Assembly (NCBI RefSeq): GCF_017084445.1
Contig: NZ_CP070947.1
Location: 720,457-784,456 of the forward strand
Reading direction: 5' to 3'
DNA length: 64,000 nt
DNA from: Mycoplasma sp. Mirounga ES2805-ORL
GTDB lineage: Bacteria > Bacillota_I > Bacilli_A > Mycoplasmatales > Metamycoplasmataceae
Part shown: positions 34,601 through 45,526 of the stretch, piece after piece
Layout: every line of letters begins with the position of its first letter
Numbering within the stretch: the first letter of the stretch is position 1
The notes under the pieces: model-generated
The model's input: only the letters and a program-made list of their open reading frames with translations
What the model was told of the DNA's origin: nothing
The model's database searches: none
Translations under genes and position numbers: made by a program

Positions 34601-37600
34601 TCAATAGCTTCTTTTAAATTTTCATTTTCATTAATGTTTGTATTGAAATCTTGCTTAGCTTTTTCAATTAGATTTTTAAGTCTACTGTTTAAACCATTAT
34701 TCAATTCGTTTTGAATGTTATTAAATTGATTTGTATAGTCATTTATATTTGAAGTTGATGAACTGTGAATATTTTTAGCTGTTTTAATTAAATTATCAAC
34801 AACATCTAAAGCTGGTTTAAAACCTTCACTATCTTGAGCAAAATATTTATCATATTCTACTTGCAAATTAGCAATAATGTTGTTTAAATCATTAAGTTTT
34901 TTGGTTTTTAATAGAGAATTATAGTCATTTGTAATTGTTAATAAGTCGCTTTCATTTTGTAAACTTAATTTAGAAATAATGTCATTTACTTTGTTTATGT
35001 TGGTATTACTTGAATCTAACATATTTTGGTATTTGCTATCGTTAAATCGAATGAAAGATTCATTAATTTCTATATTCAAGTTTTCAAAAAGTTTTTTAAT
35101 ATTTGAAAATTTTTCTCGTAGTTCGTTAATCTTTTCGGATAGTTTATTTTCTAGCATTTTATTAATATTTTTTAAATCGATTTCAGCTAAATTAATATTT
35201 TTTAAATTTTCGCTATTTATATATTGATGAACTAAATCTTGAATTTCAGAACTTAATTTTAATTCTGAAAGAAAATTAAATTTATCAGAATTAATTTCAA
35301 TTAATTGAAAATTATTTGAAATTAAGTCACTAAATTTCTTAAGCTCTGCATTTAGTGAATCTACACCATTTTTCATTTTTTTACAATAGTTAATTAGTTT
35401 TTCATATTCATTATTTATAATAGTAACTATAGCCGAAGACTCTTCAAGAGTCATTGGTGTTACTATTTTTGCAGATGCAGCGGTAATAAATTCATTAGCA
35501 GATTTAGAAATAGTTGTTAATTGATATTTTTCAAAATTAACATAGGCGCTATATTCAAGTATTACTTTATCTAAATTTTTAGATTTTATAAATTGGATAT
35601 TTTCATTATTTTCTTTAATTTCGTTTTGAACTCTTAAAAGTTCTTTTTCAATTTGCTTTTTAATATTTATTAAAAGATTAGTTTCTTTTATTCTAAAGTC
35701 GCTTTCAATTTTGGTAATAGCATCTTCATATGTAATACTAATTATAGATTGATCATTTGTAACTTTATTAAAGTAATTTATTTTTTCTAAATTAAATTGA
35801 GCCTTATTATCTTTTTGCAATTTTTTAAGACTTTCAAAAGCTCTTTTTGCAGCTTCTTTTAATGTCTTATTTTTTTCTTCAATTTCAATCATTAATTTTA
35901 GCTCTTCATCCGCTTCATTGATTCCTTGTTCTAGTAGAGCCTTTTTTATTGTTGGATAAAGTATGCTATTTAATTTAGTAATAAAAGCAGGCAGCTTCAT
36001 TTTTTCGGCTCCATATTTAGCTTCATATAAATTTCAATCAACATTATCCTTGTGATCTATTTGAAATTTTTCAATTTCATTTATTTTTTCAATTAGGTCT
36101 GCTTTTAATAGATTTGAACTTTTCTTAGATAGTTCATTTAAGTTAATTTTAAATAGTTCAATAATATCATTTAGCTCAGAGTAGGTAATATATCCATATT
36201 TTATATCGTTATCCTTTATAGGATTTCTAATATCTCTTGCCTTGTACTGGTTTATTATTTTGTTAAATTCATCTTCGTCAATTCCTAATAAAGCGCCTGC
36301 ACCTATTTCTTTTTCTAGATTTTTTTCTCTTTCTGTTTGTTTATGAAATAAGTCAACTAAATTTTTCTTTGATTCGATAAAGTATTTAAAGAATTTTTTA
36401 TTTAATATAACATAATCATCGAAGGTTTTAGTAGTGTTTGGTTTTGTTATTAGACTTTCATTATCAGCTGAAAAATTGATGAAGTGATCTTTAAATCTAA
36501 TATATTCATTAATTAGTTTGAATTCCTTTTCAAAGGCTAACAAAATATCTTGATTCCATGTGTTTTGCTTTTTATCTGAATTCCTTTTCATTTCTATTAA
36601 TTTATCAACATCAAAGTTATATTCATCTTTTTTTAATTCTTCATTAACAAAATTAATAAAGTTTTGAGCATTATTTATTGTTGAAACTAAATTAACATTA
36701 AGTTCTTTATTAATGTTTTTTAATTCTTTAATTTTAGATTCTAATGTAGTTGCAATTGTTTTAATTTTGTCTTTTTGGTTTCTTAGAGATTCTTTATCTT
36801 CATCTTTAGCGATTTTTAATTCTGCTTCAATTGCTTTTATACTTTTTTTAATAACTGATAATCAATTTTCATTATTTTGAATAATTTTGTCAAACTCATT
36901 AATTAATTCAATTGTTTCAATTTTAGATTTTCTTTCTAATTCAAAACTATTTATAAAATCACTTATTAGTTTCTTTTGATGCAAAACATTAGCTTTTAAC
37001 TCAGCTATTTTTTCAGCAAAAATTCTTTCAAGTTCTTTAATTTTTGCAGGTGTAGTATTTTTAATATCTTTTGTTACTTCTTTTTTTCCACTGCTAAAAG
37101 TTACTAATATAGATTTTTCTGAATCACTTAGTAAAGAATTTTTTTGTTTTGAAATTAAGTAATCAATGATTTTTTTATTAGAGATCTCCTTAAATGAATT
37201 AGTAAGTTTATTTTTAGCATCATTTAAAATATCTTGAACACTATCATCAAACTCTTTAATGTTGTCATTTATCTTATTTAATAAAGCAATTTTTAAATCA
37301 ACATTTTCTTTCTTGCTTAGTCCATTTTCATTAATTAGTTTATGCCTATCGAATCATTCCTCAGATCTAATTAAATCTATTGCGTCTTTATAATTTACTG
37401 CATCTAGTGTTCTGCAAGTGTTTCTCTTTTCTTTAAGAAGATTAATTTTATTATTAATTTCATATGTATATTGTTCATATTTATATTCAATAACCTGTTT
37501 TTCTATATCTTCACACACTTTTTTAGTTAGAGACCCATTAAAAGAAATATTATTTTGTTCACCTATCAATGATTTAATTTTGGTAAGTAGAGAATCTTCT

Positions 37601-38532
37601 TTTTCTAGAAGTTCGCTATATTTTATTTTGACTTCATTTGAATACAATGAATATTTAGAGGAATTATTGGTTATATTTTTAAGTTCAATTAATTGTGCTC
37701 TAATTTTTTCTAATTTGTAAGCTAGTTCAACATCAGAACCAATATTTGTTATTAAGTCTGTTAAAGGGATTACAATTTTAAGATTATATAATTCTGTGTT
37801 ATGTAATTCTTCAAGTGTTGAAGCATTTATTGTTTTTTTAGTTTTGAAAATAAGTTCTAATTGCGGAACGCTAGTATTACCATTTAAAAAAGCAATATTA
37901 TAGTTTAAAAAAGCAATACTATTTTTTACATTTTGGGGTAAATCGCTAACTGATACAAATCCATTATCCTCTAACATTTTAAAACCTTGAAGGCCATTTT
38001 TTTCTCCTCCAGGAATTTTTTTAAGGTATGCTTCAAGTTTAGTTAAATCATCATGTCTAATTTTTAACTCGTCTGGAGTAAAGTAAAGAGGACTAGTTGA
38101 TAAATGTTTAAATCCATTTATCTTAACAGGCTTATTATCGTTATTTCAAGTTCTTTTTTTACCTGATTTTTCTTTAACGATAACACTTAGAAATACTGAA
38201 CCCTCAATATCATTGGATCCAACTTTTTTAATTCTTATGTCAAAATGTTCATTTTCAAATTCTTTTTGCGAGTAATTAAATCTATTGGTATCTGAGGCAA
38301 AAACATCTTTGGATTTTCCCTCTCCTGTTTTTGTATCTTTTTCCTCAGATCTATCTCTCAATTTTTTGATAAGCTCTTTACAAAATTCATCTATGTTTTT
38401 TGATTTGCCTAGCGTGTCATTATTTCTTTGGTTTTTGTATCAAAAAAGTGTTCCAATAGCCACGGCTCCTACTAATGAAAGCGAACTAACTGTTGCCACA
38501 CTTCTTACTATTGATTTTTGCAATCTATTCAT
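28624..38532 (-). CDS. Giant membrane-anchored repeat protein, probable surface antigen/adhesin (Lmp-like)
   Basis: A single 3302-codon frame once TGA is read as Trp; every break on this strand is TGA, none TAA or TAG. It starts MNRLQKSIVRSV, with a hydrophobic anchor at about residues 10-33 (ATVSSLSLVGAVAIGTLFWY) and no lipobox Cys. The rest is almost entirely helical, rich in Asn, Lys, Glu, Leu and Ile, with coiled-coil character. Tandem repeats of 163-166 residues occupy about 1740-2400. A Shine-Dalgarno-like GGGGGAA precedes ATG. The architecture recalls the large repeat-bearing Lmp membrane proteins of M. hominis and FIVAR-repeat surface proteins. Adhesion is an inference, not shown by sequence. 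Confidence 0.85.
31339..33315 (-). repeat. Four tandem 165-residue repeats in the giant protein
   Basis: Units begin at 33315, 32817, 32322 and 31827 (minus strand), encoding 166, 165, 165 and 163 residues. Units 2-4 begin SGIKE(Y/F/L)xKA; unit 1 has a diverged SSNLDNLKE there. All four then have a Lys/Leu helix, NH(L/I)SNY or NFSNY, (E/D/Q)xKFK, and xxYxxYD/GYN. A diverged unit precedes at about 33316-33750 (HIGKYNNK...FKFKEL) and another SGIKEYENA starts at 31338. The near-constant length implies duplication with later divergence. Confidence 0.85.
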
Positions 38533-38663
38533 ATTTCCCCCAATTATTATTAGTCATAATATAAGTATTTAAATGTATTATAAATATACTTAAATTATAA
38601 ACTTTAAAAAGACTAAATACTAATACTAATAATATATAAAATATATTTGTTGATAAGTATGTG
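38533..38663 (-). promoter_or_regulatory. Promoter region of the giant gene
   Basis: Minus-strand TATAAT boxes are present at 38577-38582 and 38594-38599. The first lies inside an inverted repeat whose arms are AAGTAT (38553-38558) and ATACTT (38586-38591). Confidence 0.45.
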
Positions 38664-38687
38664 GAAAAATACGATTTTTCAAAATCG
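38664..38687 (-). terminator. Probable cdsA terminator
   Basis: On the minus strand CGATTTT and AAAATCG form a stem followed by TATTTTT. It lies 30-50 bases after the cdsA stop. Confidence 0.5.
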
Positions 38688-38716
38688 ACTATTTTATAAT
38701 TTATTATTTATATTTT

Positions 38717-39667
38717 TTACATAAAAACACAGATTAAAAACGTAAGTATTCCAACAAATGATGCACTATCAAATCTGTCTAGGAAACCTCCATGTCCTAC
38801 AAGAATTTTTGAGTAGTCTTTTATAGCATTAATTCTTTTTATATATGAAAAGAATAAATCTCCAACCACTGAAAATAAAGGCGCAAATAATACAAAAATT
38901 GTCTTCATAATCCACTTATTAAATTCTTGAGAACTAGGATTTGAAAATAGACTATCAATAGGAAAAACTAATGAAATTGATACAACCGTTCCAAAGAATA
39001 GTGCACTAAAGAAACCTTCTCAAGTTTTTTTAGGTGAAATGTATGGAGAAAATGGTACTTTTATTCATTTTTTTCCAAGGTATTTTCCGCCAAAAAAACC
39101 TGCAGTGTCACAAGTTGCGGGAACTAAAAAAATTAATAATGTATATTCTCAATGAGTAAATAATGAAAAAATAATAATTTGTGTTGTCATCATAAGAACG
39201 TATTGTGCAATTAGTACAATAAAGAATCTTATAATTCTATCTTCTACATTCATATTTGTTAATGTTGCCATTTCAACGAAAAATAAAACAATTGAAATTG
39301 AAAAAATTATAAGAAGAATTCATGGATTTTTTGCTAGTTTTTCAACTAGGAAAAATTTAATATCTTTATTTTGAAATGCTTCTTTAATTTCTAAGTCTGT
39401 TAATTCAAATTTACACATTTCAATCATTGTGTTATAAGGAAATAAAATAGAAGCTGCAAATGCTATAGAAAAAATAAATACTCAAGCCTTAGGTAATCTA
39501 AAAGCTCTAAATAATTCATAACCAAACACTAGTAAAAAACCGCCCATAAAAAAATATGCAGCAATTCTTGCTTCATTGTGGTTTTTTCCATAAATTGCAA
39601 GTGGTATTGTCCATGAGACAATAAAAATTGTAATTAATAATCCTGGTAGTGTCCTATTTTTAAACAT
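38717..39667 (-). CDS. cdsA: Phosphatidate cytidylyltransferase
   Basis: CDP-diglyceride synthase (316 aa), a polytopic membrane enzyme making CDP-diacylglycerol from phosphatidic acid and CTP. The signature spans SVVGDLFFSYIKRINAIKD and then LVGHGGFLDRFDS. CDTAGFFGGKYLGKK and SPKKTWEGF are also typical. The start codon lies six bases after a TAAAAT box (39674-39679), suggesting a leaderless mRNA. Shares the phospholipid pathway with plsC. Confidence 0.92.
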
Positions 39668-39807
39668 ATAAACATTTTACTTATTAATAAAAAAAATATA
39701 AGTTTATTTTTTGTAAAAAAATCTTTCATTTTTTATTTCTAAATAAATTTTAATATGCTAAATTTTTTAGTGCAAATTTTAAACAAAGAATTAAAAAGGA
39801 TAAATAT

Positions 39808-41046
39808 ATGAAAATAAAAAAAATATTAAATTATTTTGGTGCGGTTGCAACAATATCGGTTCCATTTTCAGTTATTTCTTGCAATAACAATGACAAACAA
39901 AATGTAAAAGAACAAAATAAATTAAAAGCAAATGATAATTTAAGTGAAAATGAAAAATCTAAATTAGAACTAAAAAATCTTATAGATCGTAAAAATTATG
40001 AATTATCTAAATATAATGAAATTCAATTTTTAGAAATTAAGAAAAATTTAGAAGAATCATATCTTCAAGCTCAATCAGTATATAAAATGAACAATTTAAC
40101 AACTGAATCAGCAAATAAAGCAAATAAAGAATTAACTATAGCAATACAAAAAGCAGAATTAGACAAAGCCACAATTGAAAAAATATTGTGGTCTAAAGAT
40201 TCGGATGGGATTCTAGAATTAAAAATAATAAATGGTTCAATAAATAAAGCACTTGACTTTAAAGGCAAAGCGTTTAGCAATCTTATAAAGGAAAAATTAA
40301 ATAATGCAAATGCTACTAATAAGTTAAAGAAGGAAGCTTTTGATAATTTAGATTCAACAAAGACTCTAATTAATGAAATTAATATTGCACAAAATAAAAT
40401 TGAACAATTAAATAAAAGCGATAAAAATGTGGAAATTGAAGTTGAAGGTGTAAGTCACAAAATTTCTGAATGAGTAGAATTAGAAAAAAATGAATTATCA
40501 AGCATTGAAAAACTATCAAAGGAAAAATCATATAATTTAGCTTTAATAAAAACTGATTTTAATGCTCAAAAAGCATTTGATAGAATAAACGCAATTCCTG
40601 AAGACAATAGATCTGATTTTGCTAAACAATTATTAATAGATATTCAAGAACTTATGAAGAATGTTAATGATAAAAATGTTAAAATTGACAATAAAATTAA
40701 TGGTTTAAAACAATTAATTGATTCATGACAAACGGAAAAAGTAAAGCCTAATATTAAACAAAAATTTGATGAATATATAGCTGAGGCAAATGAATTAGAC
40801 GAAGCAAATAAAAAGTATCAAAATGCTCTAAATAATGCCATTAGTTTAGATGCAGAATGAAATTCAGCAACCAAATTAATTGAAAAAGTTAAGGCATATT
40901 CAGGTGTACAAAAAAATGAATACATATCATTAGATGTTCAAAAAGTGTATACTCCAAATATTATTAAATATATATTTTATTTATTTGTTTTGGAAGACAC
41001 AGGGGCTGAAATACCTGATGTTGTTAATGAAATGCTTATGAAATAG
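39808..41046 (+). CDS. Lipoprotein with FIVAR-like helical repeats, unknown function
   Basis: A 412-residue lipoprotein with signal peptide and lipobox VISC, lipidated Cys25. After it come low-complexity Asn/Lys residues and helical units of the FIVAR type (LKNLIDRKNYELSKYNEIQF... YLQAQSVY... AIQKAE). TGA codons at 40471, 40729 and 40858 are Trp. It ends without a second membrane anchor. Helical content and patterns resemble the neighbouring giant protein and the endonuclease lipoprotein. The Shine-Dalgarno AAAAGGA is in place. Surface display is expected; function is unknown. Confidence 0.85.
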
Positions 41047-41056
41047 TTAAATAATG

Positions 41057-41092
41057 AAAATCCTAGCTAGGCAAAACTACTTGGATTTTTTT
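41057..41092 (+). terminator. Probable terminator after the FIVAR lipoprotein
   Basis: AAAATCC pairs with GGATTTT over a 19-base loop, followed by further T residues. Confidence 0.6.
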
Positions 41093-41507
41093 AATAATTT
41101 CAACTTGAATATTTAAAATTTCTAGTGCATTAGAAACGGTTATTTTTTTAAATTACTTATAAAACAGACTAAAAAGAAAATTATTTAATTAAAATAATTG
41201 TAATCATTTATTATTGATAATGTAATAACTAAGTTTGATTTTTTTATCATTTAAAATTAAAATTAGATACTTCGAGCAATAAAAATGTTATTTTTATATG
41301 CTAATAAATTACTATAAAACATTGTCTATTAAATAGCATTAAAGATATGGTTTTTATAAATAATTTATTTTTAAATTAGTCCAAAACATGTTTTTATTTT
41401 CATATTACCATATGAATATTAATATTATTAAATTATGAAAATGTTATTTATAATTTAAAATATAAAAAAATAATTATAGTTTGTAATTATTTTAAAAAAG
41501 GAGACTA
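41093..41507 (+). promoter_or_regulatory. Long intergenic region upstream of pyrH
   Basis: About 415 bases of AT-rich DNA without an ORF or recognised RNA. TATAAT at 41449-41454 is a likely -10 box for pyrH-frr, giving a leader of about 45 bases that ends in AAAAGGAGA. I see no operator or repeat. Confidence 0.45.
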
Positions 41508-42227
41508 ATGGCAAAATACAAAAAAATATTAGTTAAGCTTTCGGGAGAAGGTTTAGTTAATAAAAGTAAAAATTTAGCAATAGATTATGAACTTGTAGAA
41601 GATATTGCTAATCAATTAAAAAAAATTGTAAAAGATGGAGTTCAAGTAAGTATTGTAATTGGAGGTGGTAATTTCTTTAGGGGAGCAAGTGCTGAAAAAA
41701 ATGGAATTCCTAGAAATAGAGCAGACTATATAGGTATGCTAGCTACTATTATGAACGGTTTAGCTTTGAAGAGTGGATTTGAAAAAGTTGGCTTAAAAGC
41801 TAGAGTTCAATCATCAATTAATATTGATTCTAAAGTAGCTGAAAATTATATCAACGAAAAAACACTTAAATATTTAAGTGAAGGAGAAATAGTTATTTTT
41901 GTAGGTGGAACCGGAAGGCCATATTTCACAACAGATACAGCAGCAACTTTATTTGCAAGCGAAATAGGAGCTGAAGTTATATTAATGGGTAAAAATAATA
42001 CTGAAGGTATTTATGATTCTGATCCTAAAACTAATGCTAATGCCAAAAAATTTGATAATATCACATATGACGAAATATTAGATAAAAAACTACAAGTTAT
42101 GGATTTAACTGCAACAAGCATGGCTCGTGATAATAAAATTAAATTAATTGTGTTTAATATTAAAGAAAAAGATGCAATCGTAAAAGCACTTAATGGAACT
42201 ATAAGCCACACGGAGGTAACTAACTAA
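41508..42227 (+). CDS. pyrH: Uridylate (UMP) kinase
   Basis: Hexameric UMP kinase (239 aa), UMP + ATP to UDP. Conserved motifs are ILVKLSGEGL at the start, VIGGGNFFRGA, GGTGRPYFTTDTAA and GKNNTEGIYDSDP. The strong AAAAGGAGA precedes ATG. It overlaps frr by one base in the usual pyrH-frr pair. Confidence 0.96.
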   Translation: MAKYKKILVKLSGEGLVNKSKNLAIDYELVEDIANQLKKIVKDGVQVSIVIGGGNFFRGASAEKNGIPRNRADYIGMLATIMNGLALKSGFEKVGLKARVQSSINIDSKVAENYINEKTLKYLSEGEIVIFVGGTGRPYFTTDTAATLFASEIGAEVILMGKNNTEGIYDSDPKTNANAKKFDNITYDEILDKKLQVMDLTATSMARDNKIKLIVFNIKEKDAIVKALNGTISHTEVTN

Positions 42228-42778
42228 TGGAATTAGATTTATATTTATTACAATTAGAAGATGAGGCTCAAAAAGCAATAGACCACTATGCTTTTGAGTT
42301 ATCTAAATTATCAACTGGACGTGCTAATCCACAAATAATTAGAGGTATTAAAGTTAATTATTATGACACATTAACACCGCTTGAAGAATTAGCGAGTGTT
42401 AGTGTTCCGGAACCTCAACAGCTTTTAATTAAACCATATGATGCCTCAGTTGTTAATGAGTTATGCAAGGTTATTCAAAATTCAAATTTAGGTGTTAGTC
42501 CAATTAATGAAGGACACCAAGTTAGACTATCATTTCCACCTCTAACTACTGACCGTAGAAAAGAAATGATCAAAAACATTGCTAAATTTACAGAAAATGC
42601 TAAAGTGGGAGTTCGTAATGCTCGCCAAAATGTAAATAAAGCAATAAAAGATGATGAGGATCTTTCAGAAGACGTTGAAAGAAGATTTTTAGAAGAAGTT
42701 CAAAAAGTTGTTGATAAAAAAATAGAACGTATTAATGAAATGACTCAAGCAAAAGAAAAAGAATTAATGTCACTTTAA
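42227..42778 (+). CDS. frr: Ribosome recycling factor
   Basis: RRF (183 aa), which splits post-termination ribosomes with EF-G. STGRANPQIIRGIKVNYYDT, SVPEPQQLLIKPYD, and the C-terminal VRNARQNVNKAIKDDEDLSEDVERR are diagnostic. ATG overlaps the pyrH stop. Confidence 0.96.
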   Translation: MELDLYLLQLEDEAQKAIDHYAFELSKLSTGRANPQIIRGIKVNYYDTLTPLEELASVSVPEPQQLLIKPYDASVVNELCKVIQNSNLGVSPINEGHQVRLSFPPLTTDRRKEMIKNIAKFTENAKVGVRNARQNVNKAIKDDEDLSEDVERRFLEEVQKVVDKKIERINEMTQAKEKELMSL

Positions 42779-42781
42779 TCT

Positions 42782-43552
42782 ATGCTCAAAACGTTTGATC
42801 CTAAAAATATTGATCCTTCAAGAACACTAAATGTTTCATACATAGTTCTTGATTGCATATTTTTAGCTTTATTAACCGCTCTATTGATATATCAAAAAAA
42901 ATATTTAACATTAATTTTTGCTCTTTTTGGAGCAATACTATATGTAATTGTAGATTTTGGAATATTTTATGCTGCCTTAGGATCAAGACATGTTACAAAT
43001 AATTTTGTAGATAAGATGAACAATAATGAATTTGGAGTGTCCAACACATTTTGATTCCTATTGTGACTATCAACTAGTTATGGAATGACAAATTTTGTTC
43101 TAATTTGGCTAGCACTTAAAAAAGACAAAAATTTAAAATATTATGCAACCTTAATTGTCATTTGATGGTTTTGCGCCCCTTTATTATCTGAAATGGCTCC
43201 ATCATCACAAGAAAATAAAATTCACATTTGAAGAGAGACTGGCAATTATCACTGAGTAATGGCTCTTATACTAGTTATTGGTTATTTTGGTGCAATTATC
43301 TACAATATAATTTCCAAAAAAGAAAAAATGCCAATTTTTAGAATGCTAGCAATTGGTATCTTGGTTCAATTTGGTTGAGAATTAGCTTTACTTGTTAATA
43401 ATATTAGAGAATTTAAATTCGGTCCATTAGTCATAGATTCTTTAATCGAAACAAATCTTGGAATTCCTTATATTTGATGAATTCAAAAAGTTGTTAATAA
43501 ATACGTCTCAGAAGATTTTTCACCAAGATCAAAAATAGAAGTATTAGAATAA
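42782..43552 (+). CDS. Polytopic membrane protein, unknown function
   Basis: A 256-residue protein with about seven hydrophobic helices and unusually many tryptophans, most encoded by TGA (for example at 43052, 43064 and a TGA-TGG pair near 43157). Charged loops such as SSQENKIHIWRETGNYHW lie between helices. It starts three bases after frr. No family recognised; it could be a permease-like or enzyme-like membrane protein. Confidence 0.75.
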
Positions 43553-43555
43553 TTT

Positions 43556-43579
43556 AACTTGCATTTTTGCAAGTTTTTT
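43556..43579 (+). terminator. Terminator of pyrH-frr operon
   Basis: AACTTGCA/TGCAAGTT with TTTT loop and a T run, four bases after the membrane-protein stop. Confidence 0.85.
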
Positions 43580-43583
43580 AATT

Positions 43584-43609
43584 AAAAAAAATGTCCCCAA
43601 GCGGAGACA
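43584..43609 (-). terminator. Terminator of rplJ-rplL
   Basis: On the minus strand TGTCTCC pairs with GGGGACA (one U-G pair) around a 4-base loop, followed by T8. It is fully paired only in minus-strand RNA. Confidence 0.8.
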
Positions 43610-43630
43610 ATTTTAAATTAATTTATGAAA

Positions 43631-44005
43631 TTATTTAACTTCAACTGTTGCGCCAGCTTCAGTTAATTTAGCTTTTAATTCTTCAGCTTCAGCAACTGTA
43701 ATGTTTTCTTTTACTGTTGCTGGTAAAGTAGAAACTAATTTGTTAGCATCTAATAAAGCAAGATTTAATAATTCTTTAACTGCTTTAACGATAGGTAATT
43801 TTTTACCATTATCTGCAGTAATAAATACTGATACAGAAGATTTTTCTTCAGCTGCTTCACCGGCTGCTGCAGGAGCTGCTGCAACAGCAACTGCTGCAGG
43901 ATCAATTCCAAATTCTTCCTTCATTGCTTCTACTAATTCCATAACTTCTTTAATTGACATTTCTTTTAATGCAGAAATGAATGTATCTTTTGTTAATTTA
44001 GCCAT
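43631..44005 (-). CDS. rplL: 50S ribosomal protein L7/L12
   Basis: L7/L12 (124 aa). The N-terminal dimerisation helix AKLTKDTFISALKEMSIKEV is followed by the Ala-rich hinge AAVAVAAAPAAAGEAAEE. The C-terminal factor-binding domain includes KLPIVKAVKELLN and ends ATVEVK. It recruits translation GTPases. Second gene of rplJ-rplL. Confidence 0.96.
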   Translation of the reverse strand: MAKLTKDTFISALKEMSIKEVMELVEAMKEEFGIDPAAVAVAAAPAAAGEAAEEKSSVSVFITADNGKKLPIVKAVKELLNLALLDANKLVSTLPATVKENITVAEAEELKAKLTEAGATVEVK

Positions 44006-44036
44006 TATAATTTTCCTTTCGATTATTTTTTATTTA

Positions 44037-44543
44037 TTATTTTTCTTCTTTTTCACTATACATTTTTAATGCAATAGATAGTTGTTGAAGTGGAGATATA
44101 AGTGAACGACCAAGTAATGATAATGCTTCTTCATAATTTGGCAATGTAGCAACATCAGCCACACCTTTAGCATCAATAACTTTTCCTTCAAAAATACCAG
44201 CTTTAGGTTTTAAAAGTTTAAAATCTTTAGCAAATTTAGCGATTAATTTAGCAGGTGCTATATCATCAGTTTCACAAAATGCGAATAGATTAGGACCAAC
44301 TAAGTGTTCATCTAAACCTTCAATTTTTGCATCTTTAGCAGCATATTTAAAAATTCTGTTTTTATAAACTTTTATATCAATGCCTTGTTTTAAAGCTTCT
44401 TTTCTTAATTGAGTAATTTCAGAAACAGAAAGACCACGATATTCAGCAATAATTAAAGATTTTGCATTTTTAAGTTTCTTTGCTATATCTTTAGCAAGTT
44501 CCTTTTTTTGCAATTTTAATGCAGATTCTTTTTGATTAGACAA
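44037..44543 (-). CDS. rplJ: 50S ribosomal protein L10
   Basis: L10 (168 aa), anchor of the L7/L12 stalk. Conserved: AKSLIIAEYRGLSVSEITQLR, IKVYKNRIFKYA and the C-terminal helix SLISPLQQLSIALKMYSE. I chose the TTG at 44543, with GGGAGG seven bases upstream. The ATG at 44561 lies upstream of that Shine-Dalgarno and would add MKGGNP, which is simply the translated ribosome-binding site. Confidence 0.93.
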   Translation of the reverse strand: MSNQKESALKLQKKELAKDIAKKLKNAKSLIIAEYRGLSVSEITQLRKEALKQGIDIKVYKNRIFKYAAKDAKIEGLDEHLVGPNLFAFCETDDIAPAKLIAKFAKDFKLLKPKAGIFEGKVIDAKGVADVATLPNYEEALSLLGRSLISPLQQLSIALKMYSEKEEK

Positions 44544-44582
44544 AGGATTTCCTCCCTTCATAATTTATTTAATTAACAATAC

Positions 44583-44690
44583 AAAAAACTATTAACCTAT
44601 AATTTGGTTATTCACGAGATACACTCGGTAACAAATTAAGCTCTTAAGCAGTTACTTTCTTTATGTATTGCAACAATATAATACTATAAA
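44583..44690 (-). promoter_or_regulatory. rplJ leader with attenuator-like hairpin, candidate L10 leader
   Basis: The minus-strand leader contains GTAAC...GTTAC enclosing a smaller stem, then a CGAG-TGTAT-CTCG hairpin. Last comes TAACC/GGTTA (44593-44610), soon followed by T6 (44583-44588). The final hairpin plus T run looks like an intrinsic terminator ahead of rplJ. L10/L12 leader autoregulation is known in many bacteria; assignment here rests on position and folds drawn by eye. Confidence 0.55.
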
Positions 44691-44769
44691 TTTGTATAAA
44701 GACAACATTTTATTTATAAAGACAATCAATGCAATAATATTAAGTTAAAAAATAAAATAATAGTTTATG

Positions 44770-45393
44770 CTATTCTATTATTTCTCAATCATCTTTATTT
44801 GTTATATTTTCAACTAATTGTTTAAAAGCCTTAGAGTTTTTAGTTTCTTCAGGCGTCATGCTATTAAAGAGCAATAATTTACAATCTTTTGTCTTATTAG
44901 CTTTTATAATGATGTTAATTATGTCTTTGTAATCTTCTGAATTATCTTCATAATTTTGAATAATTATTGTGTCATATGAAATAATTTCGATTTGTTTAGG
45001 CTGTTCTTTAATAAAATTTGAAATAACTTCTGGATCTTTATCGCGGTTAATTTCGATACCTCAGTGCTCTCTACAAAAATTTGTAATATTGTCTGATAAA
45101 CTATTAACTGTATCAACTTTGCTTTTAAATCTACGGATATTAAGAATCTTTCTATCTCTTTTTAAAATTATCAATTTATTAACAAAATCTTCTTGACCAG
45201 AATCAACACTATTTTTTACCATTAAGTTTGTTTTACTTAAAAGTTTCAAAATTTTATTTTCTTTTTCTGTTAAAGGTTTATTTTTTCACTTTTTGTATTG
45301 AATGTGTCCGTGGATTAAAAATATTACATATATAAAAAAGGCAAACAAGAACGGAAATAAAATTATTTCAAGTACAACTATAAGAATATCCAT
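44770..45393 (-). CDS. Membrane-anchored protein, unknown function
   Basis: A 207-residue protein with an N-terminal transmembrane helix (ILIVVLEIILFPFLFAFFIY) and a soluble cytoplasmic domain. The domain has KLLSKTNLMVKNSVDSGQ and a possible alpha/beta fold (IEIISYDTIIIQNYED, CKLLLFNSMTPEE), loosely like a NERD or nuclease-type membrane protein. No catalytic motif is certain. It is transcribed towards the rplJ promoter with a ~230-base gap. Confidence 0.65.
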
Positions 45394-45526
45394 ATAGATT
45401 TATTATATTTTACTTTAGCAAATTGTGATAATTGGTAATTAATATTTATTAATAAATATCATTTTTTTGATTGAAAGTAACTATCTCTATTAAAATAAAG
45501 ACACAAAACATATTTATAGGAGCTTT

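Noticed and set aside
30218..38572. Several 60-100 codon frames on the plus strand across the giant gene
   Set aside because: They are hydrophobic shadows of the opposite coding strand, without Shine-Dalgarno sites or family motifs.
42011..42211. Minus-strand frame inside pyrH
   Set aside because: Fully covered by the conserved UMP kinase sequence on the plus strand.
44544..44561. Upstream ATG for rplJ
   Set aside because: It precedes and would translate the Shine-Dalgarno; TTG 44543 has correct spacing and gives a normal L10 N-terminus.
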